From the NCBI RefSeq assembly GCF_026625645.1, contig NZ_CP113056.1, positions 2,579,001-2,643,000 of the forward strand: 64,000 nucleotides of DNA, written 5' to 3'. This document shows positions 17,701 to 27,427 of this stretch, in pieces. Below the pieces are notes generated by a model, which did not search any database, was not told the origin of the DNA, and saw only the letters and a program-made list of their open reading frames with translations. Every line of letters starts with the position of its first letter. The stretch's first letter is position 1. The position numbers and the translations under genes are program-made. Source of the DNA: Ancylobacter sp. SL191 (GTDB lineage: Bacteria; Pseudomonadota; Alphaproteobacteria; Rhizobiales; Xanthobacteraceae).

Positions 17701-18150
17701 GGCTGGGAGGTGGTGCGCCTCGTACGCGACGAGGGCTTCGCCCGGCTGAAGATCGTCATGATTTCCGCCAATGCCGGCGAGATCCGCGAAGGGCTGGCGG
17801 CGCGCCAGCATGACGAGCAGGTGGTGAAGCCCGTGCATCTGCGCGGCCTGCTGGAGAAGCTGGAAAAACTGCTCGAGCTGCAATGGATCGGCGAGGGCGA
17901 AGTCGCGCCCGATGCCGTGCCGGCGCGGCCCTCGGCGCCGCTGCGCCCGCCCTCGGCGCGCCATCTCGACGATCTCATGAAGCTCGGCGAGATCGGCTAT
18001 GTGCGCGGCATCAAGGCCAAGCTCACCGAGATCGAGAGCGCCGGGCCCGAGCATGGCGCCTTCGTCGCGCATCTGCGCGATCTCATGGAAACCTTCGACC
18101 TCAAGCAATACATGGCCGTTCTGGAGGCGATGCGCAGCGATGATGCATAG
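14728..18150 (+). CDS. NCS1-type permease fused to a histidine kinase and receiver (transporter-sensor)
   Basis: A fusion of about 1,140 residues. Residues about 20-490 form a complete NCS1 (purine/cytosine/allantoin/hydantoin-type) permease: NQWVVNETLEDYALRFT, twelve-helix hydrophobicity, QLKINVTNSYAGSIAWSNFF and ILGLYAIVAVAWVAALVAD. Residues about 513-552 are a cysteine cluster (CCxxC, C, CxxCC, CxxxC) that should bind metal. Two further membrane helices lead to a coiled linker, a HisKA domain with SHELRTPLN (His about 697), HATPase boxes NLLSNAIKF, DTGIGIP and GIGLGLTI, and a receiver with LLLDIAMPGLNG (Asp about 984) and KPVHL. The start could also be the ATG at 14761. It probably senses a transported or bound nitrogenous ligand; divergence from urt/fmd suggests it controls them. 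Confidence 0.9.
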   Translation: MSSVGTARQTPMAAEQKIVRVRRRYNQWVVNETLEDYALRFTAKSARRWSALRVANTALGAVSFLALEAIGGAITLAYGFPNAVAAILVVSLIIFAAGLPISYYAAKFGVDIDLLTRGAGFGYIGSTITSLIYASFTYLFFAIEAAIMALALEMCFGVPLMVGYFISALVVIPLVTHGITFISRFQLWTQPFWLLLNLIPFVFIFAYHGDAFGEWAAYTGRLGASDGSFDPLLFGSATMVVFALVAQIGEQVDFLRFLPRRAPGRSALVRNGVWWLALLSAGPGWIVPGAIKMIAGSFLAYFALTHGVPLLHAAEPTQMYLVAFETVFSPPVALAFTGVFVILAQLKINVTNSYAGSIAWSNFFSRLTHSHPGRVVWLVFNVTIALLLMALGIYKVLEQILGLYAIVAVAWVAALVADLVVNKPMGWSPPGIEFKRAHLYDINPVGLGAVLAGTVVGSVAFAGLLGVVAQAFAPFLALAVSFVTAPAIAFSTKGRYYIARRTTKNWQSRTTLKCCICEHKFEPEDMAHCPVYAGPICSLCCSLDARCHDRCKEDARFPDQILAVLRATLPSWAVAQINSRIGHYIGVLSLLAAVIAAILGVIYLQASFAPPDERAAVGSVLFTLYFILLIIAGVAAWLFVLAQESRRVAQEESHRQTALLMREIEAHKRTDAKLQKAKEVAEAANLAKSRYVVGISHELRTPLNAILGYAQLLERDAAIPTHRRDAVRVVRRSAEHLSGLIDGLLDISKIEAGRLHLSRDEVRIGEFLDQVVDMFRLQATAKGIDFVYVRPERLPPVVFTDEKRLRQILINLLSNAIKFTASGRVALRVAYRNQVAEFEVEDTGIGIPAADHKRIFEPFERGERAGTYSTAGIGLGLTITKLLTEIMGGEIGLTSVPGEGSTFRVKLMLSEVTNPSRLGPIQHRRIIGYAGPRRTVLVADDDAAHRELMHELLLPLGFTVLSAGDGIAALDMVRQWDPDVLLLDIAMPGLNGWEVVRLVRDEGFARLKIVMISANAGEIREGLAARQHDEQVVKPVHLRGLLEKLEKLLELQWIGEGEVAPDAVPARPSAPLRPPSARHLDDLMKLGEIGYVRGIKAKLTEIESAGPEHGAFVAHLRDLMETFDLKQYMAVLEAMRSDDA

Positions 18151-19069
18151 CGTGGAGCGTCGCGACATCATTCTCGTGGTGGACGATTCCCCCGAGACGC
18201 TGAGCCTTTTGACCGACGCGCTGGAAGCGTCGGGCGCGACCGTGCTGGTGGCGGTGGAAGGCGCCAACGCGCTCGCCCTCGTCGAGCGCATCACCCCCGA
18301 CGTCATCCTGATGGACGCGGTGATGCCGGGCATGGACGGCTTCGAGACCTGCCGCCAGCTCAAGCGCAACAAGGCGGTGGCGCATGTGCCGGTGATCTTC
18401 ATGACCGGCCTGTCGGAGACCGAGCAGATCGTGAAGGGGCTCGAGGCCGGCGGCGTCGACTATGTCACCAAGCCGATCTCGCCGGATGAGCTGATCGCCC
18501 GCATCCGCGTGCATCTGTCCAATGCCCGCCAGACGCTGAGCGCCCGCGCCGCGCTCGACGCCTCCGGCCGCTTCCTGCTGTCCGCCACCCGCGCGGGGCG
18601 GGTTTTGTGGAGCACGCCGCAGGCGACGGCGCTGCTCGCCGCCATCACCACCTCGCCGCCGGGCGACAGCCTGATGCTGCCCGAGCCGGTGTGCCGCTGG
18701 CTCGCCGGCCGGCGCGGCGACGAGGCGGGCGCGGCGCCGGACGCGATCGACCTGCCGCTCGACGGCAGCCGGCGGCTGAAGCTCTCCTATGTCGGGCAGA
18801 TCGGCCCGGAGGAGCTGCTGCTGCGCATCCTGGAAGATGAGAGCCGCTCGCCCGAGCTGGTGCTCAAGGCCAAGCTGAACCTTACCGTGCGCGAGGCGGA
18901 GGTGCTGGTCTGGCTCGCCCGCGGCAAGGCCAACCGCGATATCGGCGAAATTCTCGGCCTCTCGCCGCGCACGGTGAACAAGCACCTCGAACAGATCTAC
19001 TCCAAGATCGGGGTGGAGAATCGGGCCGCCGCCACGGCCCTTGCGGTCACCGCGCTGGCGCCGAAATAG
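18140..19069 (+). CDS. Response regulator, receiver plus LuxR-type HTH
   Basis: A 309-residue regulator. The N-terminal receiver has the DD pair in ILVVDDSPE, phospho-acceptor Asp59 in VILMDAVMPGMDG, Thr in FMTGLSE and Lys in YVTKPIS. A middle stretch of about 110 residues has no family I recognise. The C-terminal LuxR/GerE domain (about 245-305) reads LTVREAEVLVWLARGKANRD and LSPRTVNKHLEQIYSKIGV. It starts inside the end of the fusion-kinase gene (ATG at 18140 or 18143, kinase stop at 18150), so the two are translationally coupled and very probably cognate. It ends at a good terminator. Likely targets are the divergent urt-fmd operon or its own operon (inference). Confidence 0.92.
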   Translation: MMHSVERRDIILVVDDSPETLSLLTDALEASGATVLVAVEGANALALVERITPDVILMDAVMPGMDGFETCRQLKRNKAVAHVPVIFMTGLSETEQIVKGLEAGGVDYVTKPISPDELIARIRVHLSNARQTLSARAALDASGRFLLSATRAGRVLWSTPQATALLAAITTSPPGDSLMLPEPVCRWLAGRRGDEAGAAPDAIDLPLDGSRRLKLSYVGQIGPEELLLRILEDESRSPELVLKAKLNLTVREAEVLVWLARGKANRDIGEILGLSPRTVNKHLEQIYSKIGVENRAAATALAVTALAPK

Positions 19070-19102
19070 ACATCGATCTCAACGGTTTATGACCCGCTTC
19101 CG

Positions 19103-19133
19103 GCGCCCCGAAAGGGCCGCTGCGGGGCGTTTT
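19103..19133 (+). terminator. Rho-independent terminator after the response regulator
   Basis: CGCCCCG (19104-19110) pairs with CGGGGCG (19123-19129) and is followed by TTTT. It lies about 35 bases beyond the response-regulator stop. Confidence 0.75.
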
Positions 19134-19294
19134 GCTGCCGTTTCGGCGGGCAGGTTGCCGCGTGCGCGATCAAATCGCGGGCTGGAAATTTGAAATTTTG
19201 ATGAAATTTACATCGAAATTAGAACTAATTTCTTGCTTGATGCCTAATGACGTGTAACCTCTGTGCAAACACCGGGTATTACCGGGAGGGAAAC

Positions 19295-19624
19295 GTGAAG
19301 CCATGGCTCTGCGCTGTCGGTAGCGCTGCCCTTACCGCCGTCATGGTCGCCGGCCCAGTGGCCGAGGCCCAGCCGCGCACGCCCGGTCTCGGGCTGCAGG
19401 ACGCGGTCGACCGCACCTGCGTCATCGAGCTGCGCTCCGGTGGCAATGGCGAGCGCATCCAGCTGCAGAACATCTGCTTCAACCCGCGCGCCGTGCGCAT
19501 CGCCTGGGGCGATGGCCGGCTCATCGATTACTGCCTGAACAGCGGCGGCGATGTGCGCTATGTGGTGAAGCTGAGCGACGATTACCGCCTCACCCGCGAG
19601 CAGGACATCCTGCTCTGCCAGTGA
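19295..19624 (+). CDS. Small secreted protein with four cysteines, unknown function
   Basis: I choose the GTG at 19295, which follows GGGAGGG at five bases; the open frame upstream has no ribosome site. The 109-residue product has a signal peptide (VKPWLCAVGSAALTAVMVAG...AEAQP) and a mature part of about 85 residues. That part has four cysteines, in DRTCVIEL, QNICFNPR, DYCLNSGG and at the C-terminus LLCQ, enough for two disulfides. I do not recognise a family. It has its own AT-rich upstream region (19195-19250) and is followed by hairpins, so it looks like a monocistronic periplasmic protein. Confidence 0.65.
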   Translation: MKPWLCAVGSAALTAVMVAGPVAEAQPRTPGLGLQDAVDRTCVIELRSGGNGERIQLQNICFNPRAVRIAWGDGRLIDYCLNSGGDVRYVVKLSDDYRLTREQDILLCQ

Positions 19625-19716
19625 GCCCCGCCGCAAGCGGGGCAGGGGTATCGACACAATTCGGGCTGGGGAAGCCCCAAAGGGCGTCGTCCGCGAGGGC
19701 GGCGCCCTTTGCTTTA
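19625..19716. terminator. Two hairpins, probably a bidirectional terminator
   Basis: GCCCCGC/GCGGGGC (19625-19643) is directly after the small secreted gene. A longer stem, AAAGGGCG (19679-19686) with CGCCCTTT (19703-19710), has additional inner pairing. They separate the rightward secreted gene from the convergent leftward DUF779 gene. Confidence 0.6.
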
Positions 19717-19732
19717 GCGCGCCTCACGGGGC

Positions 19733-20161
19733 TCACCCCTCCGCCACGCCGTGGCTGAGCGGGGCGAGGCGGTCCACCTCGTCATCGGCGAACAGCCGCG
19801 AACGGGTGAGGAAGCGCATGTCGCGCCCGTTCTCCAGGCTGAACATGCCGCCACGGCCGGGCACCACGTCGATGATGAGCTGGGTGTGCTGCCAGTAGTC
19901 GAATTGCGACGGGCTCATATAGAACGGCGCGCCGCCGATCGCCCCGAGCCGCACGTCGCGGTCGCCGACAATATAGTCGCCGACGGCGTAGCACATGGGC
20001 GATGACCCGTCGCAGCACCCGCCGGACTGGTGGAAAAGCACCGGGCCGTGCTGGGCGGTGAGGGTGGCGATCAGTTCCAGCGCCGCCGGCGTCGCCAGCA
20101 CGCGCGGCACGGTGCCGCCGGCCTCGGTTGCGGCGGGAAACGTCGGTGCATCCGTCGTCAT
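19733..20161 (-). CDS. DUF779 protein, aldehyde-dehydrogenase partner
   Basis: A DUF779 protein of about 142 residues. Conserved parts are GPVLFHQSGGCCDGSSPMC near residues 38-56, DYIVGDRDVRLG, PFYMSPSQFDYW and QLIIDVVPGRGGMFSLE. The family is almost always found beside an aldehyde dehydrogenase and an AcoR-like activator, as here, but its biochemical role is unknown; the paired cysteines suggest metal or redox chemistry. The start could be the ATG at 20161 or a GTG at 20170, as a GGAGG sits 4 bases before the GTG. A hairpin separates it from the aldehyde dehydrogenase upstream. Confidence 0.88.
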   Translation of the reverse strand: MTTDAPTFPAATEAGGTVPRVLATPAALELIATLTAQHGPVLFHQSGGCCDGSSPMCYAVGDYIVGDRDVRLGAIGGAPFYMSPSQFDYWQHTQLIIDVVPGRGGMFSLENGRDMRFLTRSRLFADDEVDRLAPLSHGVAEG

Positions 20162-20190
20162 CGTGTCCACCTTACCTCCGATAAAGAGCC

Positions 20191-20220
20191 GCCGTCCCGG
20201 TGAAGGGCAACCGGGACGGC
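20191..20220 (-). terminator. Perfect 11-bp hairpin between aldehyde dehydrogenase and DUF779 genes
   Basis: GCCGTCCCGGT and ACCGGGACGGC form an 11-bp stem with an 8-base loop, just upstream of the DUF779 ribosome site. It lacks a U-run and is more likely an mRNA-stabilising or partial-termination hairpin than a full stop. Confidence 0.55.
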
Positions 20221-20336
20221 GTCAGTCTGTCACGCCATTCTGGCGCAAAAGGCGCCCGCATGGGCGCCGTGCCGGTCCTCGCGCGCCGGCTGCTGCGCGC
20301 GGGGACTGGCAACCTTGGGCTCGGAAGAAGCCGGGC

Positions 20337-21854
<1,518 letters not shown>

Positions 21855-21883
21855 TTGTTCCTCCCAGGCTGGGACCACCAAGT

Positions 21884-21900
21884 TTGCACCCGCCGTGCCA
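21884..21900 (-). promoter_or_regulatory. Sigma-54 promoter of the aldehyde dehydrogenase gene
   Basis: On the minus strand TGGCACGGCGGGTGCAA matches the consensus TGGCACG-N4-TTGCA with one change in the -12 element (GTGCA). It is 30 bases upstream of the aldehyde dehydrogenase ATG, a fitting distance, and the neighbouring regulator has the sigma-54 contact motif GAFTGA. Confidence 0.75.
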
Positions 21901-22059
21901 GCGTCATCCCGCGTCGCACAAAATCGTTATTGCAGGGCGGGAAAATATTGAAATGCAAGGCACAAGCAATGTTCACGCAGACGTGCCATCGCGATACCGC
22001 TGGACGGGCGCCGAAAACTTGCTAGAAGCTGTCGTATAGAACAACAATGCCTGCGACAC

Positions 22060-22078
22060 GTGTTGCAAAATGCAACAC
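22060..22078. promoter_or_regulatory. Palindromic upstream activator site for the AcoR-like regulator
   Basis: Perfect 8-bp arms GTGTTGCA and TGCAACAC around AAA. It lies 13 bases before the regulator's ATG and about 160 bases upstream of the divergent sigma-54 promoter. It could serve both to activate the aldehyde dehydrogenase gene and to repress the regulator itself. Confidence 0.65.
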
Positions 22079-22091
22079 ACGGGAGGATCGC

Positions 22092-23993
<1,902 letters not shown>

Positions 23994-24059
23994 GGGGCGG
24001 GGAACAACCCGGCCGGCCATCCGTTGCCATGGTGCAAAAACACCAAGGAAGGCAAGCAC

Positions 24060-24317
24060 ATGGCCCGTGACCCGCGCACCCTCGACCAGAACCCGGTCGT
24101 CATCGATCCCGCCAATATCGACGCGGTCCTCGATGATCGCCCGACCGATGTCAGCGACCCGAAGACCCCGCCCATGGGCGAAATCCGCAACGACAACGAC
24201 CCCAAGGACGGCCCCCGCAATGAGCGCACCGGCGGGCGCTTCGAGGCCGAGACCATCCAGACCGTGGACGGTTCGAAAGACGGCACGCCGCAGGAAGCGA
24301 CCGATCCTCGCCGCTGA
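24060..24317 (+). CDS. Small acidic hydrophilic protein, unknown function
   Basis: 85 residues from the ATG at 24060, preceded by AAGGAAGG. It has no hydrophobic core segment and is rich in Asp, Pro, Arg and Asn (DRPTDVSDPKTPPMGEIR, DNDPKDGPRNERTGGRFE), so it is probably intrinsically disordered. No family recognised. It lies 66 bases after the AcoR-like gene and converges on the antiporter operon with only 3 bases between stops. Confidence 0.65.
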   Translation: MARDPRTLDQNPVVIDPANIDAVLDDRPTDVSDPKTPPMGEIRNDNDPKDGPRNERTGGRFEAETIQTVDGSKDGTPQEATDPRR

Positions 24318-24320
24318 TAA

Positions 24321-24686
24321 TCAAGCAATATCAATAGGATCCGGGTCGCGCTCCGGCGCGGCCCCGTTGCCTTCCACCCGGTCGCGGTAGAGCGAGGCGC
24401 GCGCCAGAAGCATCAGCGTGACCGGGGTGGTGATGGTCAGGAACAGCGCGATAAGCAGTTCATGCACAAGCATCCGGCCTTGCAGGACGGAAAAGCAGAC
24501 CATCGAGCCAATCAGCAGGCATCCCGCCCCAAGTGTCGCACCAAGGGACGGGGCGTGAACGCGGGAATAGAAATCCGGCAGCCGCAGCAGCCCGATGGAG
24601 CCGATCAGGGCGATCACCGCCCCGGCGAGGACCAGGAAAGAGACGATCAGCGCCGCCCAGAGCGGCAGGTCGGGGGCGTCGCTCAT
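24321..24686 (-). CDS. mnhG: Na+(K+)/H+ antiporter subunit G
   Basis: Small membrane subunit of the multisubunit Mrp/Pha/Mnh cation-proton antiporter. 121 residues, three hydrophobic segments, with the subunit-G signature GSIGLLRLPDFYSRVHAPS and ATLGAGCLLIG. Last gene of the operon; its ATG overlaps the stop of subunit F by four bases. Confidence 0.93.
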   Translation of the reverse strand: MSDAPDLPLWAALIVSFLVLAGAVIALIGSIGLLRLPDFYSRVHAPSLGATLGAGCLLIGSMVCFSVLQGRMLVHELLIALFLTITTPVTLMLLARASLYRDRVEGNGAAPERDPDPIDIA

Positions 24687-24964
24687 TCGATAACTTCCCC
24701 ACGCATCAAGAACTTAGCCATGGCGACGGTGGCCACGAAGCCGAGCGTGCCGATGAGCAGCGCGGCCTCGAAATACAGCGTCGTGCCCGAGCCGATGCCG
24801 ATGGTAATGAGCATCAGCATGGCGTTCACATAGAGCGTGTCGAGCCCGAGGATGCGGTCCTGCGCCCGTGGGCCCCGCATGAAGCGCAGCAGGCACAGGC
24901 CCATGGAGATCGCCAGCAGCACCTGCGCGATGGTCAGCGACCAGCTGAGGATGAGGACGCTCAT
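24683..24964 (-). CDS. mnhF: Na+(K+)/H+ antiporter subunit F
   Basis: 93-residue, three-helix subunit with the family segment RGPRAQDRILGLDTLYVNAM (the conserved RxxxxxDRxxxxD pattern) and a C-terminal GFVATVAMAKFLMRGEVIE. It overlaps subunits E and G by four bases each, so the set is translationally coupled. Confidence 0.93.
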   Translation of the reverse strand: MSVLILSWSLTIAQVLLAISMGLCLLRFMRGPRAQDRILGLDTLYVNAMLMLITIGIGSGTTLYFEAALLIGTLGFVATVAMAKFLMRGEVIE

Positions 24965-25458
24965 TCGAAAATCTCCCGCAGCAGCGCCTCATAGCGCAGC
25001 TTGATGAGATCAGCCCATTCGAGTTCGTCAACGAGATCAAGCACATGCAGCAGCAGCGTGCCGCGCGTCGGGTCATAGTGGACCCATTGCGTGCCGGGCG
25101 TGCAGGTCATGATGATGGCGAGGATGGCGAGGCCGTAGCGGTCGGTCATGTCGAGCTTCAGGGTCATGAAGCCGGCATGCGTCCGCCGCTCCGCCCCCCC
25201 GAGGATGATCCGCCCGACCGCCAGATTGGAGCGGAACACGTCGATGAACACGCGCCCCGCAAGGTGCAACGCCGCGCGCGGGCGTTTCAGCCGCACGGGC
25301 GGCGGATCGAGCGCGACCATGGCCCAGGTGCCGCCGAAGGCCACCAGCATGCCGAACAGTACGGTGGCCGGCGCGAGGCTCTGCTTGAGCAGCAGCCACA
25401 TCACCGTAAGTGCCAGAAAAAGCAGAGGAAACGGCAGGACGCGGCGGATCATGCTCAT
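24961..25458 (-). CDS. mnhE: Na+(K+)/H+ antiporter subunit E
   Basis: 165 residues with two or three N-terminal membrane segments and a cytoplasmic tail. The conserved stretch MTLKLDMTDRYGLAILAIIM and TCTPGTQWVHYD followed by LLLHVLDL is the MnhE hallmark. It overlaps subunits D and F by four bases each. Confidence 0.93.
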   Translation of the reverse strand: MSMIRRVLPFPLLFLALTVMWLLLKQSLAPATVLFGMLVAFGGTWAMVALDPPPVRLKRPRAALHLAGRVFIDVFRSNLAVGRIILGGAERRTHAGFMTLKLDMTDRYGLAILAIIMTCTPGTQWVHYDPTRGTLLLHVLDLVDELEWADLIKLRYEALLREIFE

Positions 25459-27089
25459 GGCGCGCCTCCCGCCGGCAGCCGGATCGGCGCGCCGGTGCCG
25501 AGCACGTCCTGGGCGTAGATCTGCGGCCAGTAGAGCACCTGCGCCGTGGCTTCCATATAGCGCATGGCCGGCCCGCCGAGGATGGTGAGGCCGACGCAGA
25601 TGAACAGCAGCGCCGCCACCGGCACCGCCTCGATCGCCCGCACGCGCGGAATGCTGCCGGCCGAAGGCACCCAGAGCGCCCGGATGCCCGAGCGGCTCAT
25701 CGCCACCAGCGTGGTGAAGCCGGAGAGGATCAGCAGCGCGACAAACGCCCAGTCATCCACCCTGATCCGCCCCGCCTCGTTCAACACCGCGGAAAGCATG
25801 GCGAATTTGGCGATGAAACCGGAGAGAGGGGGGAGGCCGGCCAGCAGCACGGTGCAGGCGACGAAGCCGCCGCCCAGCACGGCGATGGTGGCGGGAATGG
25901 CGACGCCCACTTCCTCCTCCTCATCGTCGAGGTCGTCCTCCGGGTCGCCGAACACTTCCTGAGACACCGCAAGCACATCCGCGCCCGCCTGTTGCCCGCG
26001 CTCGACCAGTTCCACCAGCAGGAAATAGGCGCAAATCGCCAGTGTCGATGTCACCAGATAGAACAGCGCACCGGAGACAGCGGCGCTGTTGCCGGTGCCG
26101 ATGGCGGCCAGCAATGTGCCGGAGGACACCAGCACGCTGTAACCGCCCATACGCTGCAGCGACTGCGAGCCGAGCACGCCAATGGCACCGAAGGCCATGG
26201 TGGCCATGCCGCCGAAATACAGCCATCCCTCGCCGAACCCGGCCGAGGGGCCGCCCTCATCGCCGAAGGTGAGCAGGAAGAGCCGCAGGATCACATAGAC
26301 GCCGACCTTGGTCATGATGGCGAACATCGCCGCGACCGGCGTGCTCGCGGCGGCATAGGTGGTGGGCAGCCAGAAGCTGAGCGGCCACATGCCGGCCTTC
26401 ACCAGGAAGGCAACGCCGAGAATGCCCGCGCCGATCTCGAACAGCACGCGCGACTGGCTGGTCAGCGCCGGCACCATGCGGCCGATATCGGCCATGTTGA
26501 GCGTGCCGGTGACGCCATAGATCAGGCTGACGCCGACCAGAAACAGCGAGGAGGCGACGAGGTTGATGGGGATGTAGTGCAGCCCCGCGCGCACCCGCGC
26601 CGTGCCCGAGCCGTGCAGCACGAGGCCATAGGAGGCCGCGAGCAGAATCTCGAAGAAAACGAACAGGTTGAACAGGTCGCCAGTGAGGAAGGCTCCGTTC
26701 AGGCCCGTCAGCAGGAACAGGAACAGCGTGTAGAAGCGCGGCCCCGCCCGGTGCCAGCGCGCGAGCGAGAAGAGCAGCGTGCAACTGCCCAGCACCGCGG
26801 TGACCAGCAGCATCAGTGCCGACAGCCGGTCGGCCACCAGTACGATGCCGAAAGGTGGTGGCCAGTTGCCGAGCGGGTAGACGATCATCGATGAGCCGCG
26901 ATCGCCAACCGGCGTGCTGGCGATCACCACCAGCACCGCCGCAATGACCAGGAGCGCCGCGGCGGTGCCCAGGCTCAGCGCCATCTTGATGGTACGCCGG
27001 CGCTCGCCCAGCAGCAGCATGAAGGCGCCCACCGCCAGTGGCAGCAGAATCGGTGCGATGACGAGATGGTCGAGCGGGCTGCGCATCAC
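25455..27089 (-). CDS. mnhD: Na+(K+)/H+ antiporter subunit D
   Basis: 544-residue proton-pump-like subunit related to NuoM/NuoN of complex I, about fourteen helices. FFEILLAASYGLVLHGSG carries the conserved glutamate, and PVAAMFAIMTKVGVYVILRL the conserved lysine. Odd for the family is a very acidic cytoplasmic loop (DPEDDLDDEEEEVG, coded near 25910-25960) between late helices; I do not recall it in most MnhD proteins. A GTG at 27089 or the ATG at 27086 starts the gene; either overlaps the stop of subunit C. Confidence 0.93.
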   Translation of the reverse strand: MMRSPLDHLVIAPILLPLAVGAFMLLLGERRRTIKMALSLGTAAALLVIAAVLVVIASTPVGDRGSSMIVYPLGNWPPPFGIVLVADRLSALMLLVTAVLGSCTLLFSLARWHRAGPRFYTLFLFLLTGLNGAFLTGDLFNLFVFFEILLAASYGLVLHGSGTARVRAGLHYIPINLVASSLFLVGVSLIYGVTGTLNMADIGRMVPALTSQSRVLFEIGAGILGVAFLVKAGMWPLSFWLPTTYAAASTPVAAMFAIMTKVGVYVILRLFLLTFGDEGGPSAGFGEGWLYFGGMATMAFGAIGVLGSQSLQRMGGYSVLVSSGTLLAAIGTGNSAAVSGALFYLVTSTLAICAYFLLVELVERGQQAGADVLAVSQEVFGDPEDDLDDEEEEVGVAIPATIAVLGGGFVACTVLLAGLPPLSGFIAKFAMLSAVLNEAGRIRVDDWAFVALLILSGFTTLVAMSRSGIRALWVPSAGSIPRVRAIEAVPVAALLFICVGLTILGGPAMRYMEATAQVLYWPQIYAQDVLGTGAPIRLPAGGAP

Positions 27090-27427
27090 TCGGTCTCCCG
27101 CCCGTCGACATGATCAGTGCCGGTGCGCCCGCGCGCGGCCAGCAACACGACGAGGAAGAGTGCCGTCATGGCGAAGCCGATGACGATGGCGGTCAGCACC
27201 AGCGCCTGCGGCAGCGGGTCGGCTAGGGCCGCGGGATCACCGACCCCGCCTTTGGTGAGGATCGGCGGGGCGTCGAGCTTCACCCGGCCCATGGAGAAGA
27301 TGAACAGGTTCACGCCATAGGAGATCAGCGAGAGGCCGATAATGACCTGATAGGTGCGCGGGCGCAGGATCAACCAGACGCCGGAGGCGGCGAAGATGCC
27401 GATGCCGAGGGCGAGGATCATCTCCAT
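27086..27427 (-). CDS. mnhC: Na+(K+)/H+ antiporter subunit C
   Basis: NuoK-like subunit, 113 residues and three helices. GIGIFAASGVWLILRPRTYQ, LSLISYGVNLFIFSMG and LPQALVLTAIVIGFAMTALF are characteristic. Its start overlaps the end of the fused A/B gene by ten bases. Confidence 0.93.
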   Translation of the reverse strand: MEMILALGIGIFAASGVWLILRPRTYQVIIGLSLISYGVNLFIFSMGRVKLDAPPILTKGGVGDPAALADPLPQALVLTAIVIGFAMTALFLVVLLAARGRTGTDHVDGRETE

